In this document: piece by piece, positions 16,877 through 26,896 of the stretch
Position numbering within the stretch: the first letter of the stretch is position 1
Layout of the letters: each line of letters opens with the position of its first letter
NCBI GenBank assembly: GCA_900472675.1
Contig: UCJA01000007.1
Coordinates: forward strand, 124,001-188,000
Direction of reading: 5' to 3'
Origin: Hyphomicrobiales bacterium
Lineage (GTDB): Bacteria; Pseudomonadota; Alphaproteobacteria; Rhizobiales; Rhizobiaceae
Length of the DNA: 64,000 nucleotides
Program-made: the position numbers and the translations under genes
The notes under the pieces: generated by a model
What the model saw: the letters and a program-made list of their open reading frames with translations, nothing else
Told to the model about the DNA's origin: nothing
Databases searched by the model: none

Positions 16877-18205
16877 TCACCCCAGAACAAGCCTGAAGCG
16901 GGCGCCTCTGGACTGTTGCACGATGCTGATACTGCCCTTGTGGACCTGTGCGATCTGGCGGACGATGCTGAGACCAAGTCCTGCGCCTGTCGGCCTCGGC
17001 TTCGTTCGGTAAAAGGGCTCGAACACTTTTGCCCGCTCATCGTCGGGGATGCCCGGTCCCTCATCGGAGATCTCGATCGCCCCGTCACGCCCGACCTCGA
17101 TACGGATGTCGCCCGAACCTCCCCCGTGCTCGACGGCGTTCATCACCAGGTTGGTGACAGCGCGTTCCAGGCAATCGCGGTCGCCATGGACCACGCAACT
17201 CTTCACCTCCGACGTAATCTCAAGCCCGTAGCCCGCATCGATGGCCAAGGGCGCGCAGTCGGCCACGACCGTCTCGCAGAGCAAGACGAGATCCACATCC
17301 GCCCAGGACAGAACGCCGGCGAAGCGCTGCATGTCGAGAAGCTGTTCGGCGGTGGCAGCAAGCCGGCCCACATCCAGAAGCAGCCTCGCCTTGTCCGGCC
17401 CGCCAGGAAGCCCCTCCAGCCTCGTCTGCAAAATGGCGATGGGGGTGCGCAGCTCGTGGGCAGCATTGGCAAGCAAGCGCTGACGCTGGCTGACCTCCTC
17501 GTCGATCCGCGCCAGTGCCGAATTGAACGCGGCGATCAGCGGATGGAGTTCCTCGACGACGTCGTTCTTCGGCAAGCGAACGCCAAGGCTGTTGGCGTCG
17601 ATCGAGGCTGCACGGCCGATCGTCGTCTTCAGCCCGGACAGTGCCTTGCCGACCATGAATGGCAGCGCCAGAAACACCAGGCCGATCGGGATGAGCGTGA
17701 ACGGGATGTAGAGCACGCTCATGCCCCGCAGCACGTTGAACCGGAAGGAACCGGGGGTGGGCTTGCCGCCGTAGACCACCTTCAGCCTCCCGGCCCTTGT
17801 GTCCAGCTCGCCAAAACTGGCGGTGATCCGTGAGCCTTCCCGGCCGCGGACATCAAAGTGCTCGAATTCGTTCAATATCCCGATGACGCCATCGTATTCA
17901 GGGGGAACCGGGCCATAGCGCGCCAGCCGTCCGTCCGGATGGACGGCCGCGAACCAGAACGACGGAAACTCCTGTCGGGTTTTGAGCAGGTCTTCCGTTT
18001 CAACGATCGCCAGCCGGTCGCTCTCCAGTCGCAGGGCATCCGCAATGATCGGCCGCATCTCGCGGTCCGCGTCATTCGTCTTGGGAACCAGAAACAGCAC
18101 CAGGACAAGGAAGCTGAGGTTGAGCACGATCAGCAAAGCGCCAAGCACCAGCGAGAAGCGCCAGACAATCTGCCCTTTCAGGGACTTTCGGCTGAGCAGC
18201 TTCAT
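16877..18205 (-). CDS. Sensor histidine kinase
   Basis: A 442-residue membrane sensor. It has an N-terminal membrane helix (residues 15-40), a periplasmic domain to about 160, a second membrane helix (about 165-187), a HAMP-like linker, the phosphoacceptor His 250 in NAAHELRTPIA, and an ATPase domain with NLVMNAVEHG, DEGPGIPDDE and the G2 box TGAGLGLSIV. It is 2 bases downstream of the response-regulator gene. The signal is unknown; the layout is that of the PhoQ/EnvZ class. Its target genes are not evident, although the L,D-transpeptidase and the lipoprotein are near. Confidence 0.95.
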   Translation of the reverse strand: MKLLSRKSLKGQIVWRFSLVLGALLIVLNLSFLVLVLFLVPKTNDADREMRPIIADALRLESDRLAIVETEDLLKTRQEFPSFWFAAVHPDGRLARYGPVPPEYDGVIGILNEFEHFDVRGREGSRITASFGELDTRAGRLKVVYGGKPTPGSFRFNVLRGMSVLYIPFTLIPIGLVFLALPFMVGKALSGLKTTIGRAASIDANSLGVRLPKNDVVEELHPLIAAFNSALARIDEEVSQRQRLLANAAHELRTPIAILQTRLEGLPGGPDKARLLLDVGRLAATAEQLLDMQRFAGVLSWADVDLVLLCETVVADCAPLAIDAGYGLEITSEVKSCVVHGDRDCLERAVTNLVMNAVEHGGGSGDIRIEVGRDGAIEISDEGPGIPDDERAKVFEPFYRTKPRPTGAGLGLSIVRQIAQVHKGSISIVQQSRGARFRLVLG

Positions 18206-18207
18206 CG

Positions 18208-18879
18208 TCAGCTCGCCTTGAAGAGATAGCCGAGCCCGCGGATGCTGTGAATCTCCACGTCTGCGCCGCTATCGGCGAGCTTCTTGCGAAGCCGCGACAC
18301 ATGACTGTCCAGCGCGTTGGACTGGATCTCGTCATCGTATCCATAGACGGCCTCTTCCAGCGCTCGGCGCAGAACCGTACGACCCGACCGTCGCATGAGC
18401 ATCTCAAGCACCAGCATCTCACGACGGGGCAGGTTGATGAGCGTGTCGCCGATCCGTGCTTCCTTGTGTTCGAGATCGAGCACGATGTTTCCTTCGGTGA
18501 TGGTTCGGCTTTCGTGATGATCCGAACGCCGCACGATCGCCCGCAGCCGCGCCACCAGCTCGTCGGTCAGGAATGGCTTGCCGAGATAGTCGTCGGCGCC
18601 ATCGTTCAGGCCAAGAACACGGTCGGTGGGCGCATTGCGCGCCGTGAGCACGATGACCGGTGTCGTGTTTCCCGCCCCGCGCATCTCGCGCAGGAACGCA
18701 AGTCCGTCGCCATCGGGCAGGTGACGGTCGAGGATGATCGCGTCGTGAACCCTGGACTTGATCGCCTCCCGCGCATCCTCGACGGTGGACATGTGATCAA
18801 CGACATAGTGCTGTTGAACCAGAACAACCGACAACGCCCTCGCCATCTCGATCTCGTCTTCGATCAGCAGCAGTCTCAT
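18208..18879 (-). CDS. OmpR-family response regulator
   Basis: A 223-residue two-domain regulator. The receiver domain has the acidic pair ED at 7-8, the phosphoacceptor Asp 51 (IILDRHLPDGDG), Thr 79 and Lys 101 (GKPF). The C-terminal winged helix carries LPRREMLVLEMLMRR and SNALDSHVSRLRKKL. A strong AGGAGG precedes the ATG at 18879. It is co-transcribed with the histidine-kinase gene. Confidence 0.96.
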   Translation of the reverse strand: MRLLLIEDEIEMARALSVVLVQQHYVVDHMSTVEDAREAIKSRVHDAIILDRHLPDGDGLAFLREMRGAGNTTPVIVLTARNAPTDRVLGLNDGADDYLGKPFLTDELVARLRAIVRRSDHHESRTITEGNIVLDLEHKEARIGDTLINLPRREMLVLEMLMRRSGRTVLRRALEEAVYGYDDEIQSNALDSHVSRLRKKLADSGADVEIHSIRGLGYLFKAS

Positions 18880-19609
18880 AGGACCTCCTGATGGGTATGC
18901 TCTCGATCTGCGTAGTCCGGACAGTCAAGGCGGATGAAAGCGGCGGTATCGAACCGGACCGGCCGATCCCCGACTCTGACAATAGCACCGATCGCTGCAG
19001 GCAGTTGGACATCGGTCCCGCAAACGCGTGAGGTAGCGCCGAGCAGCGGGATAAAATTCGGGCGTCCGCTCAAGAGCGGCAAGCGAACGCCCTGTCCACC
19101 GCGGCGGTGGTCAGGCACCGCGACTGGAGAGCCGCACTTGGCCGTCTGAAGATTGCAGGAACATTACGTGGCGAACCACAGGGGCGCTAACCCCGGGCTT
19201 GCCCTGGAGAGAGGCAAGCGCATCGACCGGGGAATCGTCTATTTTCCTCCCGTTAAGCAAACCTCTTAAGGCAATCGGACTAGATATTCACAGAATACAT
19301 TGCACTACCAAACAGAGACGAAAAAAATTCTTGCAACTACCGTTGACTTGCCAAATTTTTGGACTAGCATCAAATACAATCAAGAGTTTTATTCAGGAAT
19401 TTCACCTATATTATTCTATGTGAACATTTTAAGTCTAAATTTTCATGTGGCGATGCTGATAACTATATATGTGAGCTAATATTACTATGATTATATAATG
19501 CTAAATGCATATCTTTTCTACGCGGCGTACAGGGTTTGACATCCTGTACGCCGATCGCCTTGTGCTACCTTGAGTATGTGTACCACCTCGTCAACCGGAG
19601 CGTCACTCC
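18880..19609. other. Long intergenic region with an AT-rich segment
   Basis: About 730 bases. The first part (to about 19250) is GC-rich. An 80-codon GTG-initiated frame at 18876-19118 on the minus strand ends in an ATGA overlap with the response-regulator start, but its product resembles nothing I know. From about 19255 to 19520 the DNA becomes strikingly AT-rich, unlike the rest of the window, and no gene is visible in it. Such DNA ahead of a surface-sugar cassette is typical of regions bound by H-NS-like silencers (Ros/MucR in rhizobia) and of acquired islands. Confidence 0.5.
19524..19552. promoter_or_regulatory. 10-bp inverted repeat overlapping a TTGACA element
   Basis: GGCGTACAGG at 19524-19533 and CCTGTACGCC at 19543-19552 form a perfect inverted repeat with a 9-base centre that contains TTGACA (19536-19541), a candidate -35 hexamer. 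It ends 57 bases before the first gene of the sugar cassette. No T-run follows, so an operator fits better than a terminator. I could not find a convincing -10 hexamer at 17 bases. Confidence 0.5.
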
Positions 19610-20677
19610 ATGAAGTTTTTGATCGTCGGCAATATGGGCTATGTTGGGTCTGTGCTTTCAAAGTACCTGCGTGCAGCGCGCCCGGATGCAACAATTGATG
19701 GTTTTGACAATGCCTATTTTGCCCACTGCCTGACTGGCGTGAAGGTGTTGCCGGAGCGCTGCCTTGATGAACAGTTCTATGGCGACGTTCGCACGATCGG
19801 CGCCGACATGCTGAAGGGCTATGACGCAGTCATCCAGCTGGCCGCCATATCGAACGACCCGATGGGCAAGCAGTTCGAAGCGGTGACCATGGATGTCAAC
19901 CAGGCCTCGGCTCTCACCGTTGCGCGCTATGCTGCGGAAGCTGGCGTGAAGAACTTTGTGTTCGCCTCCTCCTGCAGTGTCTACGGCATCGCTCAAGGGG
20001 GGCCGCGCAAGGAAGGCGATCCTGTCAATCCGATCACTGCCTATGCGAAATCGAAGATCGGAACGGAACAGGGCCTTGAGACCCTCGACACGGACATGGT
20101 CATCACCTGCCTTCGATTTGCCACCGCGTGCGGCATGTCGGACCGGCTTCGGCTGGACCTTGTTCTGAACGACTACGTGGCCTGCGCCCTGACCAGCGGT
20201 CAGATCACGGTTCTCTCCGATGGCACCCCCTGGCGCCCCCTCATCGACGTCGCGGACATGGCCCGCGCGATGGACTGGTCGGTCGATCGACAGGCCGAAA
20301 ATGGCGGCCGTTACCTGTGCGTCAATGCCGGATCCAACAGCAGCAACTACCAGGTCAAGGATCTGGCGGAAGCGGTCGCGGCTGCGGTACCGGGATCCCG
20401 GATCTCGATCAACCACGCCGCACCCGTCGACAGTCGATCCTACCAGGCTGACTTCTCGCTCTATGAAAAGCTTGCGCCTTCGCATCAGCCGCTGGTCGAT
20501 CTCAACCAATCGGTTCGCAATCTGATCGATGGGCTACGTCGCATGAAATTTGCGGATCACGACTTCCGGACCTCGGACCTCATCCGTCTTGTCGTGCTGC
20601 AGGACCACATCCGCAACGAACGGCTTTCGCCTGACTTGGAATGGCTGAATGTGGAAGCCCTGAAAGCCGCTCAATAG
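19610..20677 (+). CDS. NAD-dependent sugar epimerase/dehydratase (extended SDR)
   Basis: A 355-residue extended short-chain dehydrogenase/reductase acting on a nucleotide sugar. The NAD-binding GNMGYVG is at residues 7-13, the serine motif at SSCSVYG (120-126) and the catalytic Tyr 145 and Lys 149 lie in YAKSK. It is the first gene of a five-gene rightward cassette. Because a CDP-glucose-forming enzyme follows and no separate RfbG is present, this SDR may be the 4,6-dehydratase or epimerase for that CDP-sugar, but sequence alone does not fix the reaction. GGAG lies upstream of the ATG. Confidence 0.88.
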   Translation: MKFLIVGNMGYVGSVLSKYLRAARPDATIDGFDNAYFAHCLTGVKVLPERCLDEQFYGDVRTIGADMLKGYDAVIQLAAISNDPMGKQFEAVTMDVNQASALTVARYAAEAGVKNFVFASSCSVYGIAQGGPRKEGDPVNPITAYAKSKIGTEQGLETLDTDMVITCLRFATACGMSDRLRLDLVLNDYVACALTSGQITVLSDGTPWRPLIDVADMARAMDWSVDRQAENGGRYLCVNAGSNSSNYQVKDLAEAVAAAVPGSRISINHAAPVDSRSYQADFSLYEKLAPSHQPLVDLNQSVRNLIDGLRRMKFADHDFRTSDLIRLVVLQDHIRNERLSPDLEWLNVEALKAAQ

Positions 20678-20697
20678 GGCACGCAAGAGGTCTGTTT

Positions 20698-21477
20698 ATG
20701 ACGAAAGTTGCATTGCTGGCAGGTGGCTTCGGAACGCGATTGAGCGAGGAAACCTCGATTCGCCCGAAGCCAATGGCGGAGATTGGCGGAAAGCCGATCC
20801 TGTGGCACATCATGAAGATCTACAGCCACTATGGCTTCAATGATTTCGTGGTGTTGGGGGGCTACAAGGTCGACTACATCCGCGAGTACTTCCTCAAATA
20901 TTTCTCGAGTATCACCGACTTCACGATCGATCTGTCGACGGGAAATGTCGAATGGCTTTCGGCGAAATCCGAGAACTGGAAAGTGACGGTCATCGATACC
21001 GGCGTCGAAACGCTGACGGCGGGACGTATCAAGCGTGCGCGTAAGTATCTCGCCGACGAGACCTTCATGCTGACCTACGGAGACGGGGTGTCGAACGTCG
21101 ACATCTCCGCTCTCATGCAGTTTCACCGCGATCAGGGAAAGTGGTGCACACTGACCGCAGTGACCCAGCCTGGACGTTTCGGTGCACTGAGATTGTCTGA
21201 TCGTGGGACGCATGTGGAAGCCTTTCGTGAGAAGGGCGCAACGGATGGGGGGATGATCAACGGTGGTTTCTTCGTCTGCGAGCCCGAGGTGTTTGATATG
21301 ATCGATGGTGATCATCAGATGTGGGAGGACGAACCGATGACCCGCATGGTCGAACAGGGTCAGGTGGCGAGTTTCCGGCATGAGGGCTACTGGGAAAGCA
21401 TGGATACACTGCGGGACAAGATGGCGCTGGAAAAGAAGTGGCAAACCGGCGCGCCTTGGAAAGTCTGGCGCGATTGA
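20698..21477 (+). CDS. rfbF: Glucose-1-phosphate cytidylyltransferase
   Basis: A 259-residue nucleotidyltransferase that makes CDP-glucose from CTP and glucose 1-phosphate. The N-terminal AGGFGTRLSEET with RPKPMAEIGGKPILWHIMKIY is diagnostic, followed by YGDGVSNVD, and a C-terminal YWESMDTLRDK. I take the ATG at 20698, just after the upstream gene and preceded by AAGAGG. CDP-glucose is normally the entry point to CDP-dideoxyhexoses, CDP-paratose/tyvelose or branched sugars such as yersiniose in surface polysaccharides. Confidence 0.93.
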   Translation: MTKVALLAGGFGTRLSEETSIRPKPMAEIGGKPILWHIMKIYSHYGFNDFVVLGGYKVDYIREYFLKYFSSITDFTIDLSTGNVEWLSAKSENWKVTVIDTGVETLTAGRIKRARKYLADETFMLTYGDGVSNVDISALMQFHRDQGKWCTLTAVTQPGRFGALRLSDRGTHVEAFREKGATDGGMINGGFFVCEPEVFDMIDGDHQMWEDEPMTRMVEQGQVASFRHEGYWESMDTLRDKMALEKKWQTGAPWKVWRD

Positions 21478-21513
21478 AGAGTGTGTGACGTCTGACTTAG
21501 ACAGGGGGATAGA

Positions 21514-22878
21514 ATGATTATCGTCGACAATGCCTTGAAAAGGCGCGAAGCGGAAAACCGTCCTGTTCTGGTCGGCATGATCGGCGCTGGCGTGCAGGGA
21601 AAGGCGATCACCCGGACGATCGAGAAGTCCACGCCCGGAATGCGGATGGCGGCGATTTCCAACCGCACCATCGAGAATGCTGTGGCTGCGTTCAGCGAAA
21701 TCGGCTTGACCCCGGTCCGATGCGAAACCCAGGCGGAGGTCGATGCGGCAATTGCGTCGTCGATACCGGTGGCTACCACCGATCCCTCTCTGCTTGCGAA
21801 TGCCAGAGGTCTCGACGCCATCGTCGAGGCGACAGGGTCGATGGAGTTTGCAGCACATGCGGTACTCGACGCGATCGAATGCCGCAAACACGTCATCCTG
21901 GTCAATGCCGAACTGGACGGTACGATCGGCCCCATTCTGAACGTCAAGGCGTTGGAGAATGGCGTTGTCTACACCGCAGCCGATGGCGACCAGCCCGGCG
22001 CGCAGATGAACCTTGTGCGGTTCGTGGAAGGAATTGGCCTGAAGGCTGTCCTGTGTGGCAACATGAAGGGCCTCTACGATCCTTACCGCAACCCCACGAC
22101 ACAGGCGTCATTTGCCGCCAAGTGGGGTCTGCAGCCGGCCATGGTGGCGTCGTTCGCCGATGGGACCAAGATCTCGTTCGAACAGGCCGTCATTGCCAAT
22201 GGAACTGGCATGAAGGTTGCCAAACGCGGCATGATCGGCCCCGATTTCTCGGGCGGCGATCCGTACAAGCCTCTGGTTCCGCTGGAAGAGACGATCTCGG
22301 GCTTCAGCGAATATCTGGATGGGATCGGTGATGGCCCCGGTTACGTCGACTACGTGATGGGCGCGCGACCCGGCCCCGGCATTTTTGTTATGGCAAAACA
22401 GATTGATGGAGACGAGCGTCAGGCGCATTTCCTGAATTACTACAAGATGGGAGCAGGCCCCTACTACTGCTTCTACACGCCCTACCATCTATGCCATTTC
22501 GAAGTGCCAGGTTCGATCGCCCGCGCCGTTCTATTCGAGGATGCGACCCTCGCGCCGAAGGCCGGACCGAGTGTCGGCGTGATCGCGCTTGCGAAAAAGG
22601 ATCTCCAGCCCGGCGACTTTATCGATGAGCTTGGAGGCTATGAAGTCTATGGCATGCTTGAAAACATCGAGACGATACGGCTGGAAAACCTGATCCCGAT
22701 CGGCTTGGCGATCGGCGGTAAAGTCAAACACTTCATCGCCAAGGATAAGCCGATTACCTTTGATGACATCGAGGTTCCGCAAGGACGATTGATCGACCGC
22801 CTGTATGCGGAACAGGAGAGCGCCTTTTCCTCTGGCGTGGAAACGCCGGCGGCTGAACTGGCGGGCGAGTTCGCGTAA
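21514..22878 (+). CDS. COG4091-type NAD(P)-binding oxidoreductase with C-terminal SAF domain
   Basis: A 454-residue protein of the family labelled 'predicted homoserine dehydrogenase with SAF domain'. It has a Rossmann motif GAGVQG at 24-29, an EATGS segment, a central catalytic-like region (GDQPGAQMNLVRF, CGNMKGLYDPYRNP) and a SAF-like C-terminus. The family has no settled biochemical role, and its place in sugar cassettes suggests a redox step on a nucleotide sugar or a branched-chain unit. AGGGGGA precedes the start. The next gene starts one base after the stop. Confidence 0.85.
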   Translation: MIIVDNALKRREAENRPVLVGMIGAGVQGKAITRTIEKSTPGMRMAAISNRTIENAVAAFSEIGLTPVRCETQAEVDAAIASSIPVATTDPSLLANARGLDAIVEATGSMEFAAHAVLDAIECRKHVILVNAELDGTIGPILNVKALENGVVYTAADGDQPGAQMNLVRFVEGIGLKAVLCGNMKGLYDPYRNPTTQASFAAKWGLQPAMVASFADGTKISFEQAVIANGTGMKVAKRGMIGPDFSGGDPYKPLVPLEETISGFSEYLDGIGDGPGYVDYVMGARPGPGIFVMAKQIDGDERQAHFLNYYKMGAGPYYCFYTPYHLCHFEVPGSIARAVLFEDATLAPKAGPSVGVIALAKKDLQPGDFIDELGGYEVYGMLENIETIRLENLIPIGLAIGGKVKHFIAKDKPITFDDIEVPQGRLIDRLYAEQESAFSSGVETPAAELAGEFA

Positions 22879-22879
22879 C

Positions 22880-23428
22880 ATGATCTTTCAGGAAACGAAG
22901 CTGAAGGGTGCCTACACGATAGACCTTGAGAAGCGAGGTGACGATCGCGGCTTCTTCGCAAGGGCCTATTGCAAGGATGAGTTTGAGGCACACGGGCTTG
23001 TCGCGAACTACGTCCAGACGAACACATCGGCGACGTCCGAAAAGGGAACTCTGCGTGGGCTGCATTACCAGCGCGCACCCCATGCAGAAGCCAAACTGAT
23101 GAGATGCATACGCGGCACTATTCTGGACATCATTGTCGATCTCAGGGGAGCCTCGCCCACCTATCTCCAACACGAGATGGTGGAACTGTCGCAATCCAAT
23201 CGACGGCAGCTTTACGTACCGCCGGGTTTTGCACATGCCTTCCTGACCCTGACAGACGACGTGGAAGTCATCTACCCGGTCTCTGCGCCCTATACGCCAC
23301 AGGCGGAAGGCGGCGTGCGATACGACGACCCGCTTCTCGGTATCGAACTGCCGATCGCGGTGACGACCATATCGGAGAAGGACAGATCCTGGCCGCTTCT
23401 CGACAGGGATGGGCCGCCGATCTTTTGA
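22880..23428 (+). CDS. dTDP-4-dehydrorhamnose 3,5-epimerase-like protein (RfbC family)
   Basis: A 182-residue cupin-fold epimerase that epimerises 4-keto-6-deoxy nucleotide sugars. Family marks are DDRGFFARAYC, the active-site His 62 in TLRGLHYQ, LMRCIRGTILDIIVDLRGASPTY, and PPGFAHAF. The start is the ATG at 22880, one base after the preceding stop, although a longer frame begins inside that gene. No dTDP-glucose genes (rfbA, rfbB, rfbD) are present, so it probably acts on the CDP-sugar made here and not on dTDP-rhamnose precursors. Confidence 0.9.
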   Translation: MIFQETKLKGAYTIDLEKRGDDRGFFARAYCKDEFEAHGLVANYVQTNTSATSEKGTLRGLHYQRAPHAEAKLMRCIRGTILDIIVDLRGASPTYLQHEMVELSQSNRRQLYVPPGFAHAFLTLTDDVEVIYPVSAPYTPQAEGGVRYDDPLLGIELPIAVTTISEKDRSWPLLDRDGPPIF

Positions 23429-23583
23429 TGTGTCAACGACATGCGATAAAACAGAAACATAAGGCGTAAAGAGCGAATCTGAAAGATCGCGACACGCTTA
23501 ATGAACCGACAGGTCAGCGGATACTCCATTGCGGGATCGCCTGGAGTTAGAACGGGACCGGGTCTCCACGAACGTGATGGAGC

Positions 23584-24537
23584 ATGAGATCAGAGATGAG
23601 TGAAAGCACGAAAGCGGCACGACGGTTTCTTGTTCTTGGGCGGGTGGGCGACAACTCCCTCCACAAGACGTGGATTGCAGATTCCAGCTGCGAAAGAACC
23701 TGGGATCTCCAGCTCAATGCTTACGGGAAAGACGAAGCACGCGTCCAGGATGGCGACCTCGAAACCGTGATCGACCGGGGAACCAAGTGGGACAGCATTG
23801 CCCGGCACTTCCGGGCCCGACCCGAATTGCTCGACAATTACGAGTATATCATGCTTCCCGATGACGACATCCTCATCGGAACGGGCGATATCAACCGGCT
23901 TTTCGACATCGTCTCCCGGCACGATCTGACGATGGCTCAGCCCTCCATGTCGCTGGCAAGTTACATCTCCTGGCCAATCCTTTTGAATATCCCGCAATTC
24001 GAGCTGCGGTATACGAATTTCCTGGAATCGATGGCCTGCTGTATCAAGGCGTCTTACCTCAAGCGTCTGCTGCCGATGTTCGAGCAGCATTTCACCGGCT
24101 GGGGCACGGATCTGATCTGGACCATGATGATGGACGATCCTGCCTATAAGGCGGCGATCGTGGATGCGGTCGTGATGACGCACACACGCCCTCTCTATTC
24201 CGGCCCGATCTATGACACCTTCGCGAAAGACAAGGTCGATCCCCGCAGGGAGGTCGTCGAGCTGACCGGCAGCTTCGACAACATGCCGGGAATGATGCTG
24301 GTTTACGGCGGCATACTGGCGAATGGGAAGGCGGTCGATGCAGCCTCTACCCTGCGTCGGAACGGCTTGTCGCTCGTGGCCCAGTCGACCCGGTCGAAGC
24401 TTCCCTTCAATACGCTGCGAATGGGAGCGGCGATGATTGCCCGCTCCTTCACCAAAGCGACATACCGCCCGCAGAAACTGCATCTGCGGCCGGGATCGAA
24501 GCTGGCGACACTCCTGGAACAACAGCCGGTGACCTGA
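23584..24537 (+). CDS. DUF707-family protein, possible glycosyltransferase
   Basis: A 317-residue cytosolic protein of the DUF707 family. Typical segments are FLVLGRVGDNSLHKTWI near the N-terminus, YEYIMLPDDDI with an acidic triplet resembling the DxD metal site of GT-A glycosyltransferases, and FTGWGTDLIW. Family members are found in plants and in bacterial surface-sugar clusters and are thought to be glycosyltransferases, but activity is unproven as far as I know. It follows the sugar-nucleotide genes after 155 bases and may transfer the sugar they make. An ATG at 23596 is an alternative start. Confidence 0.8.
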   Translation: MRSEMSESTKAARRFLVLGRVGDNSLHKTWIADSSCERTWDLQLNAYGKDEARVQDGDLETVIDRGTKWDSIARHFRARPELLDNYEYIMLPDDDILIGTGDINRLFDIVSRHDLTMAQPSMSLASYISWPILLNIPQFELRYTNFLESMACCIKASYLKRLLPMFEQHFTGWGTDLIWTMMMDDPAYKAAIVDAVVMTHTRPLYSGPIYDTFAKDKVDPRREVVELTGSFDNMPGMMLVYGGILANGKAVDAASTLRRNGLSLVAQSTRSKLPFNTLRMGAAMIARSFTKATYRPQKLHLRPGSKLATLLEQQPVT

Positions 24538-24571
24538 GGCACTGGCCTGTCCGTCGCGTTAGGAGGGTCCG

Positions 24572-25974
<1,403 letters not shown>

Positions 25975-25987
25975 AAGCCTTATATCC

Positions 25988-26836
25988 ATGCGTACCCTTG
26001 ACCTTGCACTGCTCAGAAATTTTGTCGTCGTCGCGCGGGCCGGCTCGATCAGCATTGCGTCGCTGCAGGTCGGCCGCACCCAGTCGGCGCTCAGCATGCA
26101 GATGCAGCGCCTGGAGGATGCGATCGGCCATGCTCTCTTGCACCGCAGCGGCTCCGGCGTGCGGTTGACGGCCGCCGGCGAAAAGCTGCTGGTTCATGCG
26201 GAAGCGATCCTCGCCCAGCACGATGAAATCCTGGCGGACATGGGAGGAACGGCCTTGAAGGGGTCGGTCAGCCTCGGCTGTCCGGAAGATTATTCGATTG
26301 CCTTCCTGCCCGATCTGCTTCGGGGTTTCTGCGCCCTCCATCCCGACGTGGAGTTGCGGATGGTATGTGCGCCGACCACCGAGCTGCGCCCCCTGCTGCA
26401 CCGCCGGCAGATCGACATGGGCCTCGTGTCGATCCCGGATCTCGATAGCCCTGACATCATCCGCAAGGAGAGCTTTGTGTGGGTGGCGGACGCGCCGGAG
26501 CCTGACGTCCTCACTCACACCGTTCTTCCGTTGGCGCTGTCGGCGCCCACAAGCCTCGACTACCGGGCAGCCTGCGATGCCATGCAGGCAACCAATCGCC
26601 GCTACCGGGTCGCCTTCGCGAGCAACAGCCTCGCTGGCCTCATTGCAATCGCCCGCTCCGGCCAGGCCATCAGCGTCCTCACGAAAACAGCCGTGCCGCC
26701 GGACCTCCACGTCGTCGGGTCAGGACTGCCTGCCCTTCCCACGATCGGCATCGCCGTGGAATTTGCAGAGATCCGGCCGTCCTCGATCGCTAGCGCGCTC
26801 GGGAATTATATTCGCAGCGCGCTGCCTCTTTTGTAG
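25988..26836 (+). CDS. dgdR: LysR-family regulator of dgdA (DgdR-like)
   Basis: A 282-residue LysR protein. The DNA-binding domain occupies residues 1-62 (LDLALLRNFVVVARAGSI, QSALSMQMQRLEDAIG, LLHRSGSGVRLT) and the effector domain follows. It is divergent from dgdA, as dgdR is in Burkholderia, where it controls dialkylglycine decarboxylase in response to 2-methylalanine. I use the symbol because of this context; without it the protein would be only a generic LysR. The palindrome at 25947-25974 is its probable site. Confidence 0.82.
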   Translation: MRTLDLALLRNFVVVARAGSISIASLQVGRTQSALSMQMQRLEDAIGHALLHRSGSGVRLTAAGEKLLVHAEAILAQHDEILADMGGTALKGSVSLGCPEDYSIAFLPDLLRGFCALHPDVELRMVCAPTTELRPLLHRRQIDMGLVSIPDLDSPDIIRKESFVWVADAPEPDVLTHTVLPLALSAPTSLDYRAACDAMQATNRRYRVAFASNSLAGLIAIARSGQAISVLTKTAVPPDLHVVGSGLPALPTIGIAVEFAEIRPSSIASALGNYIRSALPLL

Positions 26837-26896
26837 CGGCTTTGATCCCTAGGTGTGAGGGCGAGACACGCCTGCGCAGACTGGGAGAACATTGAA

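Noticed and set aside
18876..19118. 80-codon GTG-initiated frame upstream of the response regulator
   Set aside because: It ends in an ATGA overlap with the regulator, which is suggestive, but there is no recognisable product and it covers the expected promoter; kept only as a note in the intergenic entry.
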